A stretch of DNA of 64,000 nucleotides from Microbacterium esteraromaticum. GTDB lineage: Bacteria > Actinomycetota > Actinomycetes > Actinomycetales > Microbacteriaceae. Positions 27,150-35,636 of this stretch are shown here, piece by piece (position 1 is the first letter of the stretch; the number at the start of each line of letters is the position of its first letter). The notes under the pieces were generated by a model, which saw nothing but the letters and a program-made list of their open reading frames with translations, was not told the DNA's origin and made no database searches. The stretch is from contig NZ_CP043732.1 in NCBI RefSeq assembly GCF_014084045.1, forward strand, positions 1,364,001 through 1,428,000, given 5' to 3'. The translations under genes were made by a program, and so were the position numbers.

Positions 27150-27190
27150 TACCCCTCGGGGGTACTAAGGATATACCCCCAGGGGGTATT
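27150..27190 (-). promoter_or_regulatory. Two CsoR/RcnR-type operators
   Basis: TACCCCTCGGGGGTA (27150-27164) and TATACCCCCAGGGGGTATT (27172-27190) are G/C-tract palindromes of the kind bound by CsoR-family metal or sulfur sensors. They lie 57-97 bases upstream of the YHS gene. No csoR gene is in the window. Confidence 0.75.
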
Positions 27191-27238
27191 CCCGAAAGAG
27201 CGCGCGACGTCGACCGGAACCGCACGACCAGCCGGAGG

Positions 27239-28234
27239 TCAGGCCGGGAGCACCTCGCGAAGCAGATCATCGAGCGTCACGACGCCCAGCAGGCGCTCGC
27301 CGTCCACGACGGTCGCCAGCTGCGCGCGCTCCCGCCGCATCCGCGTCAGTGCGTCGTACGCCGAGATCGACGGCGCCACGACGAGCGCGTCACGCGCGAT
27401 GGCGTCGGCGAGCGTTCCTGCGGGAACGGTCAGCGTGTCGCGCACATGGGCGACCCGTGCCGAGGGCCCACCGCCCACGAGTATCCGCAGATGGCTGGAT
27501 GCCGCTGCGGCCGCCTGCACGTCGGCGACCGTCGCCGAGGCGGGAACGGAGGTCGGCACCCGGTCGGTGCGGACGATGTCGCCGACGGTGAGTGCGCTCA
27601 GGTCGATGACCTTGGCGATCGGCTCGGAGTACAGCTCTTCGAGCGTTCCCGCAGCCCGTGAGTGGTTCACCAGTTCGCGGATCGTGTCGGCATCCTGACC
27701 GCCTGCGGCGGCCTTCTCGACCGGCTCGACGCCCGAGGCCTTCACGAGCCGGTTCGCGATGTGATTGATCCACAGCAGGAACGGACGAAGCGGCCAGGTG
27801 AGTGCACGCGCCGCGATGCCGGTCGCCTTCGCCGCAGTCTCAGGGTGCGCGATGGCCCACGACTTCGGTGCCATCTCGCCGATCACGAGATGCAGGAAGG
27901 TGACGACGATGAGGGCGATCATGAACGCGGTGACATCCGCGAGCACTGCCGACAGCCCCCATTGTGCGAGCAGCGGCGAGAGGGCGTAGTCGATCGCCGG
28001 CTTCGTGATCGCGCCCAGGGCGAAGGTGCAGGCCGTGATGCCGAGCTGCGCGAAGGCGAGCATGACAGTCAGCTCGTTGACGCCGCGAAGCGCGGCGCGT
28101 GCCGAGGCGCTGCGCTCGGCCTCCTCCTCCAGGCGGTGCCTGCGAGCGGCGAGCAGCGCGAACTCGACGATCACGAAGAACGCGCTGGCGAGGATCAGTC
28201 CGGCCGTGACGATGGTCACCATCCACCAGCTCAT
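27239..28234 (-). CDS. CNNM/DUF21 membrane protein with CBS domains, short form
   Basis: Residues 1-160 form the DUF21 membrane domain with about four helices and the signature VIGEMAPKSWAIAHPE. Residues about 200-325 hold two CBS motifs (VGDIVRTDRVPTSVPASATV and LLGVVTLDDLLREVL). The family handles magnesium or cobalt efflux, or acts with it. This copy lacks the C-terminal CorC_HlyC domain of its partner. Its ATG has GGAGGTGG upstream and overlaps the stop of the preceding longer paralogue by four bases, so the two are co-expressed. Confidence 0.87.
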   Translation of the reverse strand: MSWWMVTIVTAGLILASAFFVIVEFALLAARRHRLEEEAERSASARAALRGVNELTVMLAFAQLGITACTFALGAITKPAIDYALSPLLAQWGLSAVLADVTAFMIALIVVTFLHLVIGEMAPKSWAIAHPETAAKATGIAARALTWPLRPFLLWINHIANRLVKASGVEPVEKAAAGGQDADTIRELVNHSRAAGTLEELYSEPIAKVIDLSALTVGDIVRTDRVPTSVPASATVADVQAAAAASSHLRILVGGGPSARVAHVRDTLTVPAGTLADAIARDALVVAPSISAYDALTRMRRERAQLATVVDGERLLGVVTLDDLLREVLPA

Positions 28235-29655
28235 GGGGCCACCTCCTCATCCGGGCGGTCCTCCGGGCGGGTTCGTCGCCCGCCTTCCGCGACGGCGGGA
28301 GCGTCCGCGCCGGTCTCGTGCAGACGCACGGCCAGGCGGGACGGCACCAGGCGCGCCACCTCCGTGACCTCGACCTCGAGCCAGCGCTCGATCCGGATGC
28401 CCTGGATCGTCTCCGCCGCCTTCTCGGGTATGCCGATGCGCAGCCTCGCGCCCTCGGTCGGGAGGTCGCCGTGCTCCCGGATCACCAGGCCCGCGATGGT
28501 CTCGTCGTCGTCGCGCGTGAGGTCGTGTCCGATCAGCCGCTCGACCTCGTCGAGGTGCACGTCGCCCGGCAGTGTCCAGTGCCCGTCGCCGACACGCACG
28601 ACACCCTGCGTGAGCGGGTCGTGCTCGTCGGAGATCTCGCCGATGACCTCCTCGGTGAGATCCTCGAGGGTGAGGATCCCGTCGAAGTTGCCGTACTCGT
28701 CGACGACGCACGCGAGCTCGTTCCTCGTCTGGCGCATCCGCTGAACCGCTGCGGGCAGCAGCATCGTGGCGGGCAGCACGACGGCGTCCCTCATGATCGA
28801 CGAGACCGGTGTGGCGTCATCGTGTTCGCCGCGGAGCACGTCGATGAGCTCGACCACGCCGATCGGAGCGTCCTCGTCGTCGATCACCGGGTAGCGGGTG
28901 TGCCCGGTGGCCATGAGCGCGCGCACCGCGCCCACCGTGGTCTCAGGGGGGATCGAGTCGATCTGCGATCGCGGGACCATCGCGTGCTCCACGTCGCGCT
29001 GCGGGAAGTCGAGGATGCGATCGATGATCATCGACAGATCGTCGGGAAGGTCACCGCTCGTGCGGGACTCCTCGATGATCGCCTCGAGGTCGCGAGCCGT
29101 GGCGCTCTCGTCGACATCCTCGAGCGGTTCGATGCGCACCAGGCGCAGGAGGGCGTTCGCGGCGACGTCGAAGACCGTGATGAGCCATCCGAAGATCATC
29201 AGGTAGATGCGGGTGGGCACCGCGAGCGCACGCGCCAGCGGTTCGGGGTTCGCGATGGCGAGGTTCTTGGGGTACAGCTCGCCGAAGATCATGGTGACGA
29301 CCGTCGCGAGCAGCAGGGCGCCGATCGTGCCGATCGTGATCGACACCGCCGGATCGATGCCGGCGCCGCCCAGCAGCGTGCCGATCGATTCTCCGATGAG
29401 CGGCTCGGCGACGTAGCCGATGAGAAGACCCGTCACGGTGATCCCGAGCTGAGCGCCGGACAGCATGAACGAGGTCCGCTTCGTGATCGCCAGGACCCGC
29501 TTCGCCTGAGCGTCGCCCTTCTCCGCCTTCGCCGCCATGCGGGAGCGGTCGACCGACATGTACGCGAACTCCTGCGCCACGAAGAAGCCGCACGCGGCGA
29601 TGATGGCCAGGGTCAGAAGCACTCCGACCAGCAGCGTCAGCACGGCGGGAAGCAT
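28231..29655 (-). CDS. CNNM/CorC-type membrane protein with DUF21, CBS pair and CorC_HlyC domain
   Basis: This 474-residue protein has DUF21 (residues 1-195, four hydrophobic helices, FGELYPKNLAIANPE). A CBS pair follows (about 215-335, with MVPRSQIDSIPPETTV and DEYGNFDGILTLEDLTEEVIGEI), then a CorC_HlyC domain (about 350-430, LPGDVHLDEVERLIGHDL). The family is linked to magnesium or cobalt transport. Its ribosome site GAGGGGG lies inside a stem of an 8-bp hairpin (29664-29686), so translation may be regulated. Confidence 0.88.
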   Translation of the reverse strand: MLPAVLTLLVGVLLTLAIIAACGFFVAQEFAYMSVDRSRMAAKAEKGDAQAKRVLAITKRTSFMLSGAQLGITVTGLLIGYVAEPLIGESIGTLLGGAGIDPAVSITIGTIGALLLATVVTMIFGELYPKNLAIANPEPLARALAVPTRIYLMIFGWLITVFDVAANALLRLVRIEPLEDVDESATARDLEAIIEESRTSGDLPDDLSMIIDRILDFPQRDVEHAMVPRSQIDSIPPETTVGAVRALMATGHTRYPVIDDEDAPIGVVELIDVLRGEHDDATPVSSIMRDAVVLPATMLLPAAVQRMRQTRNELACVVDEYGNFDGILTLEDLTEEVIGEISDEHDPLTQGVVRVGDGHWTLPGDVHLDEVERLIGHDLTRDDDETIAGLVIREHGDLPTEGARLRIGIPEKAAETIQGIRIERWLEVEVTEVARLVPSRLAVRLHETGADAPAVAEGGRRTRPEDRPDEEVAP

Positions 29656-29663
29656 CCGGGATC

Positions 29664-29740
29664 ACCCCCTCTCTCAGCGAGGGGGTCGGGAGATCGACCC
29701 TCCTGGTCGGTGGAGGTGCGCGGAATGCTCACGGGTGTTC
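29664..29740 (-). promoter_or_regulatory. Structured leader that can hide the ribosome site of the CorC-like gene
   Basis: ACCCCCTC (29664-29671) and GAGGGGGT (29679-29686) form a perfect 8-bp stem ending nine bases before the start codon and containing the Shine-Dalgarno sequence. A second small stem, CGACC/GGTCG, follows around 29695-29709. I could not match it to a named riboswitch. Confidence 0.4.
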
Positions 29741-29818
29741 TTTCTGTAGGGCACGGGTGGGCGAGACGAGAGTAGCGAGCGCGCCTATCGCTGGGCTGGG
29801 AGTGTCGAGGCAACAAAC

Positions 29819-29906
29819 TGGACCGTACCAATCTTGCAGAATCGCTTGCTTTTCTTGCGAGCGCTGCTATCGTCGTCGAAGTTGGCAACTCAACTGGACC
29901 GTACCA
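29819..29906 (+). promoter_or_regulatory. Promoter flanked by two identical HutC-type operators
   Basis: TGGACCGTACCA occurs at 29819-29830 and again at 29895-29906, both preceded by AAC. The word fits the TGGtCtAgACCA-like palindromes bound by HutC-subfamily GntR repressors such as DasR and NagR. Between them lie TTGCTT (29846-29851) and TATCGT (29868-29873), a plausible -35/-10 pair. Spacing of 76 bp is close to seven helical turns. The repressor is probably the GntR encoded at 33138. Confidence 0.75.
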
Positions 29907-29917
29907 CTGGAGGTATG

Positions 29918-31246
29918 ATGCGTAGGAAAGCAATGGTGCTCGGCGCGATGGTCGTGTCGACTGCACTGCTGGCGGGCTGTTCAGCCGGCCCCGGTGGCGC
30001 CGGCGGCGACGAGGGCTCTGGCGAGGGCACCGTGAAGCTGGTCGCGTGGCCCGGACCCGAGGGCGACGCGATGAAGAAGGTCGTCGATGCGTACAACGCC
30101 GATCAGGGCAAGGACGACGGGATCACCGTCGAGCTGACGCTGCTCTCGCGACAGGACACGTTCTCGAAGGAAGCGGCGCTCATGGCGTCGAAATCCTCCG
30201 ACGTCGACATCTACTTCACGGCGTCGTACAACATCGGTCAGTTCGCCCCGTCGCTCGACCCGCTGACCGACATCGACACATCGGGATACTTCCCGGTCGC
30301 CGTCGAGGGTCTGACCTACCAGGACGAGCTGTACGCGCTGCCTCTGGATGTGAGCAACCACTTCCTGCTCTACCGCAAGGACCTCACCGACGCACTGCTG
30401 GCAGACCCCGCGGCGCAGGCGGAGTACGAGAAGATCAGCGAATCGGTACTCGGCGAGTCCCGTGCGCCGAAGGACCCGAACGAGTGGGACCTCGATGACT
30501 TCAAGGTGGCCGCCGCCTACTTCTCGAAGAGCGAGAACCCCAGCTCGCCGACCGAGTACGGCACGATCCTGCAGGCCAAGAACCTGCTCTACAACACCAT
30601 GATCTGGAACGACGTGCTGTGGGGCTACGGCGGCAACTGGGAGAAGGACGGCAAGGCCGATCTGACCAGCGACGCGGCCAAGAAGGCCGTCGAGCTCTAT
30701 GCCGACATCTACACCAACGGCTGGACCTCGCCCGACAGCTCGCAGGCGGAGTTCCCCGAGACGCAGGCTGCTCTGCAGTCGGGTGACACCGCGTTCGCGA
30801 TGCAGTGGTCTGCGGCCTTCGCGTCGCTGAACGACCCCGCCCAGTCGCCGGACGTGGCGGGCAAGATCGCCATCGCCCCGGTGCCGGGCGGCAAGACCCA
30901 CGTGCACGCTCTCGCGGTCTCGCTGAACAAGTACAGCGAGAACAAGGGCGCGGCGAAGAAGTTCCTGTCGTTCCTCGCCACCGAAGACGCGACCGCTCAG
31001 TATGCGGAGGCAGGCGGCATCCCGGCTGCTCCGGCGGTGCTCGAGGCCAATGCCGATCTCAACCCTGCGTTCGGCAAGGTCGCCGAGACCATCGCGAAGA
31101 ACGGCTTCTCCGAGCCGGTGTTTCCGCAGACGTTCCAGGCGTACAGCAAGATCGCCGAAGATCTCAGCGGCGCCTGGGTCGGCCAGGCCGACATCGACGA
31201 GGCGCTGAAGACCGCCAACGCCACCCTGCAAGAGCTGCTCGGCTGA
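29918..31246 (+). CDS. ABC sugar transporter, solute-binding lipoprotein
   Basis: The 442-residue protein has a lipoprotein signal ending in the lipobox LLAGC (Cys at about residue 21), then a Ser/Gly linker and a family 1 extracellular binding fold. Recognisable parts are VKLVAWPGPEG, LYALPLDVSNHFLLYRKD and a late AVSLNKYSENKGAAKKFLSFL. It captures the sugar outside the membrane for the two permeases downstream. GGAGG stands four bases before the chosen ATG; another ATG lies three bases earlier. NanE and a BadF kinase in the same operon suggest an N-acetylated sugar ligand such as ManNAc or a GlcNAc-containing sugar. Confidence 0.88.
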   Translation: MRRKAMVLGAMVVSTALLAGCSAGPGGAGGDEGSGEGTVKLVAWPGPEGDAMKKVVDAYNADQGKDDGITVELTLLSRQDTFSKEAALMASKSSDVDIYFTASYNIGQFAPSLDPLTDIDTSGYFPVAVEGLTYQDELYALPLDVSNHFLLYRKDLTDALLADPAAQAEYEKISESVLGESRAPKDPNEWDLDDFKVAAAYFSKSENPSSPTEYGTILQAKNLLYNTMIWNDVLWGYGGNWEKDGKADLTSDAAKKAVELYADIYTNGWTSPDSSQAEFPETQAALQSGDTAFAMQWSAAFASLNDPAQSPDVAGKIAIAPVPGGKTHVHALAVSLNKYSENKGAAKKFLSFLATEDATAQYAEAGGIPAAPAVLEANADLNPAFGKVAETIAKNGFSEPVFPQTFQAYSKIAEDLSGAWVGQADIDEALKTANATLQELLG

Positions 31247-31255
31247 CCGAGCTTC

Positions 31256-31285
31256 TGAGGGGCGGCGCTCACGGGCCGCCCCTCA
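31256..31285 (+). terminator. Intercistronic hairpin after the binding-protein gene
   Basis: TGAGGGGCGGC (31256-31266) and GCCGCCCCTCA (31275-31285) form a perfect 11-bp stem with an eight-base loop between the lipoprotein and permease genes. No T tract follows. Such hairpins usually stabilise the upstream message and let only part of transcription continue, giving more binding protein than permease. Confidence 0.7.
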
Positions 31286-31318
31286 GACACCACTCGCTGC
31301 ACAGAAGTGGAATCACAG

Positions 31319-32230
31319 ATGCCTCACACCGTCGAGCGCTCGAAGTCGATCGCAGCTGAGCGCCGCAAGCGCACTCTGGCCGCGACGATCCTGAGCCTGC
31401 CCCTCATCGTCTTCGCCGCTGTCTTCGTCATCTATCCGCTGGCCACCGGTGCGCTCACCGCGTTCCAGAGCAGCACTCTGCTCAACCAGACCAACGACCT
31501 CAACGGCATCGACAACTTCATCTCGCTGTTCCGCAGCGACAGCTTCGCCAAGGCGGCCGGCTTCACGATCGGCTTCTCGGCTGTCGTCGTGACGATCGAG
31601 ATGGTGCTCGGCTTCGGGCTCGCGCTTCTGATGAATCGCATGTTCCCGGGCAAGAAGCTGTTCTTCACCCTGCTGCTGCTGCCGATCATGGTCGCACCCG
31701 CGCTGCTCGGCGTGATGTTCCGTCTGCTGCTCAACGGCGACATCGGAGCCCTGCCCGCACTGCTCGAGACGTTCGGTCTCAGCGTGTCGCTGTTCTCTCC
31801 CGATTCGGTTGTGCCGCTGCTGGTCGTGCTCGACGTGATCCAGTGGACGCCCTTCACGTTCCTGATCATCTACGCCGGCCTGCAGTCGTTCCCGAAGGAG
31901 CTTCTCGAGGCCACCGCGGTCGACGGCGCCGGCTACTTCCGGTCGCTGACGTCTGTCGTCGTTCCGGTTCTCAAGCCCGTGCTGTTCGCGGCGTTCTTCC
32001 TTCGCGCGATCGACGCGATCCGCACGTTCGACGTGATCTACGTGCTGACCGCCGGCGGGCCGGGCACGAGCACCACGACCATCAGCATCTTCATCTACAA
32101 GACGGCATTCGAAGCAGGCGACTTCGGCAAGGCGGCGGCAGCCGCCCTGGTCGTGCTCCTCGTGCTCATCCCGTTCGTGCCGTTCATCGTGCGGCGCATC
32201 TCGTCGACTGGAATGGAGGCCAAGAAGTGA
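31319..32230 (+). CDS. ABC sugar transporter permease, MalF/UgpA type
   Basis: The 303-residue protein has six hydrophobic helices and the permease EAA loop ELLEATAVDGAGYFRSLTSV with downstream PVLKPV. It forms half of the membrane channel with the next gene. Its stop overlaps the start of that gene (GTGA). The start ATG follows GTGGAA. No ATPase gene is present, so the system probably borrows a shared MsiK-type ATPase encoded elsewhere, as is common in actinobacteria. Confidence 0.9.
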   Translation: MPHTVERSKSIAAERRKRTLAATILSLPLIVFAAVFVIYPLATGALTAFQSSTLLNQTNDLNGIDNFISLFRSDSFAKAAGFTIGFSAVVVTIEMVLGFGLALLMNRMFPGKKLFFTLLLLPIMVAPALLGVMFRLLLNGDIGALPALLETFGLSVSLFSPDSVVPLLVVLDVIQWTPFTFLIIYAGLQSFPKELLEATAVDGAGYFRSLTSVVVPVLKPVLFAAFFLRAIDAIRTFDVIYVLTAGGPGTSTTTISIFIYKTAFEAGDFGKAAAAALVVLLVLIPFVPFIVRRISSTGMEAKK

Positions 32231-33111
32231 GCGTCTTGGCACAGAACTCGACCCGGGCCATCACGACCGGCTCGAACCACCGCACTCCGGCACGCGGCCG
32301 GATCGGCTGGCTGTTCACCGCCGTCGCCGGGCTCATCGCCCTGCTCGTCAACGTGCCGCTGCTGAACGCGGCGCTGGTCAGCTTCAAGCCCGACGGCGAG
32401 ATCGCGGCCGACCCGATCGGCCTGCCGGATTCCCCCACGCTCGACCACTACGCGAACGTGCTGTACGCATCGGGCTATGACTTCCCGCGGTTCTTCGTGA
32501 ACTCGGCGATGATCGCCGTCGGCACCGTGCTGGTCGTGCTGGTCGTCGCCGTCCCTGCCACGTACGCCATCGTCCGGCTCGGGTTCGGGGGACGATGGAT
32601 CATCAGCAGCGCGTCCGGTCTGAGACTGCTTCCTGCGATCTTCTTCGTGGTGCCCTTCTTCATCCTGTTCTCGACGCTGGGACTGGCCGACACGATCCCC
32701 GGCCTCGTCGCGGCCAACACGTTCCTCAATCTGCCGCTGGCGATCATCCTGCTCTCGTCGGCGCTCAGCGACATACCGCACGAGATCGAAGAGGCCGCAG
32801 CCGTCGACGGGGCCACCATCTACCGCACTCTCGGGTCGATCGTGCTGCCGTTGCTGGCGCCCACGATGGTCGCCGTGGCTGTGCTGGTGTTCATCTTCAG
32901 CTGGAACGACTACCTGTTCGCGCTGGTGCTGTCGACCTCCGACGCCACGCCCGTCACGCTCGGCGCCGCGAACTTCATCACCAGCACCGGCATCCGGTGG
33001 GGAGACATCTCAGCAGCATCCGTGCTCTCGACCCTGCCACCGTTGCTCTTCGCTGTTTTCGCACAGCGATACCTTGTCAGTGGCCTGTCCTCCGGCGCGG
33101 TCAAGGGATGA
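32227..33111 (+). CDS. ABC sugar transporter permease, MalG/UgpE type
   Basis: This 294-residue partner permease has six helices and the EAA loop EIEEAAAVDGATIYRTLGSI, which docks to the ATPase. The GTG start overlaps the TGA of the first permease by three bases. The conserved FSWNDYLFALVL helix near the end is typical of sugar systems of the CUT1 class. Confidence 0.9.
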   Translation: MSVLAQNSTRAITTGSNHRTPARGRIGWLFTAVAGLIALLVNVPLLNAALVSFKPDGEIAADPIGLPDSPTLDHYANVLYASGYDFPRFFVNSAMIAVGTVLVVLVVAVPATYAIVRLGFGGRWIISSASGLRLLPAIFFVVPFFILFSTLGLADTIPGLVAANTFLNLPLAIILLSSALSDIPHEIEEAAAVDGATIYRTLGSIVLPLLAPTMVAVAVLVFIFSWNDYLFALVLSTSDATPVTLGAANFITSTGIRWGDISAASVLSTLPPLLFAVFAQRYLVSGLSSGAVKG

Positions 33112-33137
33112 CGGGTGACAGCAGGAAGGGCACGATC

Positions 33138-33842
33138 ATGGCGCACAAATACGAGCAGGTCGCGGCGAGCATCCGGGAATCCATCGCACAGTCTCTCGCC
33201 CCGCACGACGCTCTCGCGTCTGAGCGAGAGCTGATGGCCATCCACGGGGTCAGCCGGATGACCGTGCGCAAGGCCATCTCGGTGCTCGTCGACGAGGGCC
33301 GGGTCTACAACATCCACGGCTCGGGCACCTACGTCGGATCGGCCGACATCTTCTCGAAGACGCCGAAGCTGACGTCCTTCACAGAAGACATGATCAGTCG
33401 CGGCTCGGCTCCCTCGTCGCGGGTGCTGGGAGTGGCGCGCATCGTCGCGCCGGACAACGTCGCAGCCGCGTTGCATCTCGAGCCAGGTGCCGAGGTGACG
33501 CAGGTCCGCCGCCTCCGTCTCGCCGACGACACGCCCATCGCCCTCGAGGAGGTGCATCTGCCCACCGCGGTGCTCGAGACCGACTCCCTCAACCTGGGCG
33601 CGTCGCTCTACGAGCAACTCCGCTCGGCCGGCTTCGAGGTCTTCCGAGCCGAACAGGAGATCCAGGCCATCACTTTGTCTCACGTCGACAGCGACCTGCT
33701 GGGCGTGCCGCAGGGGTCGGCGGCGCTCTCGGTGACGCGGGTCAGCTCGTCTCGTCGCGGACAGCTGATCGAGTTCGCCCGCACCACCTACCGGGCCGAC
33801 CGGTACACCTTCCAGCTGGTCGTCACTCGCGATGACAAGTGA
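33138..33842 (+). CDS. GntR-family regulator, HutC/UTRA subfamily
   Basis: Residues 1-65 form the winged helix (ERELMAIHGVSRMTVRKAI). Residues 80-230 are a UTRA ligand domain, which in NagR and DasR binds phosphorylated amino sugars. The 234-residue length is normal. It sits between the permease and epimerase genes of the operon whose promoter bears two TGGACCGTACCA operators, so it most likely represses the operon until an amino-sugar phosphate accumulates. Confidence 0.88.
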   Translation: MAHKYEQVAASIRESIAQSLAPHDALASERELMAIHGVSRMTVRKAISVLVDEGRVYNIHGSGTYVGSADIFSKTPKLTSFTEDMISRGSAPSSRVLGVARIVAPDNVAAALHLEPGAEVTQVRRLRLADDTPIALEEVHLPTAVLETDSLNLGASLYEQLRSAGFEVFRAEQEIQAITLSHVDSDLLGVPQGSAALSVTRVSSSRRGQLIEFARTTYRADRYTFQLVVTRDDK

Positions 33843-33871
33843 CGCCTCGTCGCACCGATAGAAAGTCCCAG

Positions 33872-34573
33872 ATGCTCCCCACCCTGCGCGGTCGCCTGAT
33901 CGTCTCCTGTCAGGCCTATCCCGGCGAACCGCTCCGTCACCCCGACACGATGGCACGCATCGCCCAGTCCGCCGTCATCGGCGGAGCCGCCGCGATCCGC
34001 TCCCAGGGTCTCGACGACATCCGGGCGATCGCCCGTGCCGTGAGCGTGCCGCAGATCGGCCTCTGGAAGGTCGACGCCGAAGGGGTGTTCATCACCCCGA
34101 CTCTGGATCATGCCATCGCCGTCGCAGAAGCAGGCGCGCAGGTCGTCGCCCTCGACGGTACGCGAAGGGAACGACCTGACGGCCGCACTCTGCAGCAGAC
34201 GATCCGCGAGCTCAAGCAGCGCGTCGACGTACTGGTGATGGCCGATGCCGGCGGCGTCGATGACGCGCTCGCGGCCGAGGACGCCGGCGCCGACATCGTC
34301 GGAACCACCCTCGCCGGCTACACCGGCGACCGACCGCGCACCGACGGACCCGACCTCGAGCTCGTGCGAACGCTCGCCGCGCGACTCAGTGCGCCGCTGT
34401 TCGCCGAGGGACGCATCCACACCCCGGCGGATGCCCGTGCCGCCCTCGACGCGGGAGCGTACTCCGTGGTGGTCGGCACCGCGATCACCCATCCCGCCTC
34501 GATCACGTCGTGGTACGTCGACGCGCTCGCCGAGGCACGTCGCGCCCGCGCCGACGCACAGCCGCAGGACTGA
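33872..34573 (+). CDS. nanE: N-acetylmannosamine-6-phosphate 2-epimerase
   Basis: NanE converts ManNAc-6-phosphate to GlcNAc-6-phosphate. The TIM-barrel protein begins with the family N-terminus GRLIVSCQAYPGEPLRHPD. It has IRSQGLDDIRAI, the catalytic lysine region LWKVDAEGVFITPT, MADAGGVDDALAAEDAGADIVGTTLAGYTG and the catalytic glutamate in LFAEGRIHTP. I chose the ATG at 33872 because it aligns with relatives; a GTG overlapping the GntR stop at 33839 would add 11 residues. Neither nanA nor nagA/nagB is present nearby. Confidence 0.9.
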   Translation: MLPTLRGRLIVSCQAYPGEPLRHPDTMARIAQSAVIGGAAAIRSQGLDDIRAIARAVSVPQIGLWKVDAEGVFITPTLDHAIAVAEAGAQVVALDGTRRERPDGRTLQQTIRELKQRVDVLVMADAGGVDDALAAEDAGADIVGTTLAGYTGDRPRTDGPDLELVRTLAARLSAPLFAEGRIHTPADARAALDAGAYSVVVGTAITHPASITSWYVDALAEARRARADAQPQD

Positions 34574-34632
34574 TCGGACGTGTCGTCCGAGCGCGCAGCC
34601 GCGCTGACGACACCTTCGTGGAAAGGAATCAC

Positions 34633-35559
34633 GTGGTCGACTTCGCCATCGACATCGGCCAGACGCAGGCTCGCATCCGTCCTCTGGGGGCAGGCGGCCC
34701 GCTAGGCGAGATCAGGGTCGACGGCTTCGCCTATGGAGCCGACCTTCTCGACACGATCGCACGCATCGCCGACACCGCGGCCGAACGGATCGGGGCAGAC
34801 GTCGTCTCTGCCGTCGCCGTGGGAAGCACCGGTCTGTACGGCCGCGTGCCGCCGATCGACGATCTGCTGGCTCGTCTGCACGACCGCTTCGGCGCGCGGA
34901 ACGTCGTCGTCGCCGACGATGCGGTGACGGCCTATCTCGGCGCGCGCGGAGACAGCGATGGCGTCGTGGTCGCCGCCGGAACGGGCATGGTCGGGTTGGG
35001 GCGTGGACCCGCCGGGGCTGTCCGAGTTGATGGCGCGGGCGGGATGATCGGCGACGAAGGTGCCGGATGGTGGATCGGCAGGCAGGGGCTCATCGCGGCG
35101 ATCAGCGCGACCGACGGACGTCTGCCCGCTTCACCCGCGTTGCTCGCCAGGCTGGAGAAGCGCTTCGGCGCGGTCGAGGAGTTTCCGGCCCGGCTGGCGG
35201 CTGAGGCCGCGCCGGTCGCGGTCGTCGCCTCATTCGCCAGGGACGTCGCCGACGTCGCGCGCGAGGGTGATGCCGTCTCGGCTGAGATCTGGCGACGAGC
35301 AGGCGAGCACATCGGTGGTGTGATCGCGGCGGCCGCGGCGCGCGCCGGGCTGGGTGATGGCGCGCCGTGGGCGCTGATCGGGCGCCTGACGGCTGCAGAT
35401 GACCTGCTTCAGCCGGGGCTGGAAGCCCGGCTCGCAGAGCTTCTGCCGCACGGCATCCGCGCCGACGCGATCGGCGAGCCGCTCGACGGCGTCGCCCGTC
35501 TGCTCAACGTCGACACTGCAGGGTACGGGCCGATGGTTCGTGAGGTGTCGATGCGCTGA
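34633..35559 (+). CDS. BadF/BadG-type sugar kinase, probably N-acetylhexosamine kinase
   Basis: The 308-residue ASKHA-fold protein has a phosphate-1 motif AIDIGQTQARIR, an inner GTGMVGLGRG motif and the GGMIGDEGAGWWIG segment typical of GlcNAc kinases. It would phosphorylate the imported amino sugar at C6, feeding NanE. GTG start with GAAAGGA upstream. It is the last gene of the operon. The exact sugar (ManNAc, GlcNAc or another) is inferred. Confidence 0.82.
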   Translation: MVDFAIDIGQTQARIRPLGAGGPLGEIRVDGFAYGADLLDTIARIADTAAERIGADVVSAVAVGSTGLYGRVPPIDDLLARLHDRFGARNVVVADDAVTAYLGARGDSDGVVVAAGTGMVGLGRGPAGAVRVDGAGGMIGDEGAGWWIGRQGLIAAISATDGRLPASPALLARLEKRFGAVEEFPARLAAEAAPVAVVASFARDVADVAREGDAVSAEIWRRAGEHIGGVIAAAAARAGLGDGAPWALIGRLTAADDLLQPGLEARLAELLPHGIRADAIGEPLDGVARLLNVDTAGYGPMVREVSMR

Positions 35560-35589
35560 CCCCTGGCGAGTTCTCTGGCCAGAAAGTTC

Positions 35590-35636
35590 TTGACACGCGC
35601 ATCCGCTCGGCATAACGTACAACCAAATGGTTGTAC
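35590..35636 (+). promoter_or_regulatory. Consensus promoter with palindromic ArsR operator over the start codon
   Basis: TTGACA (35590-35595) and TAACGT (35613-35618) are spaced by exactly 17 bases. GTACAACCA and TGGTTGTAC (35617-35625, 35628-35636) form a perfect 9+9 palindrome with a two-base centre that covers the -10 edge, the expected start site and the ATG at 35627. The message would be leaderless and a bound repressor would block it completely. Confidence 0.8.

Noticed and set aside
29664..29740. Thiamine-pyrophosphate riboswitch suggested by a CTGAGA word in the loop on the minus strand
   Set aside because: The other conserved parts of that riboswitch are absent and the downstream gene has no link to thiamine.
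29819..35559. Complete sialic-acid catabolic operon
   Set aside because: NanE and a kinase are present, but there is no sialic-acid lyase, sialidase or nagA/nagB, so only amino-sugar use is supported.
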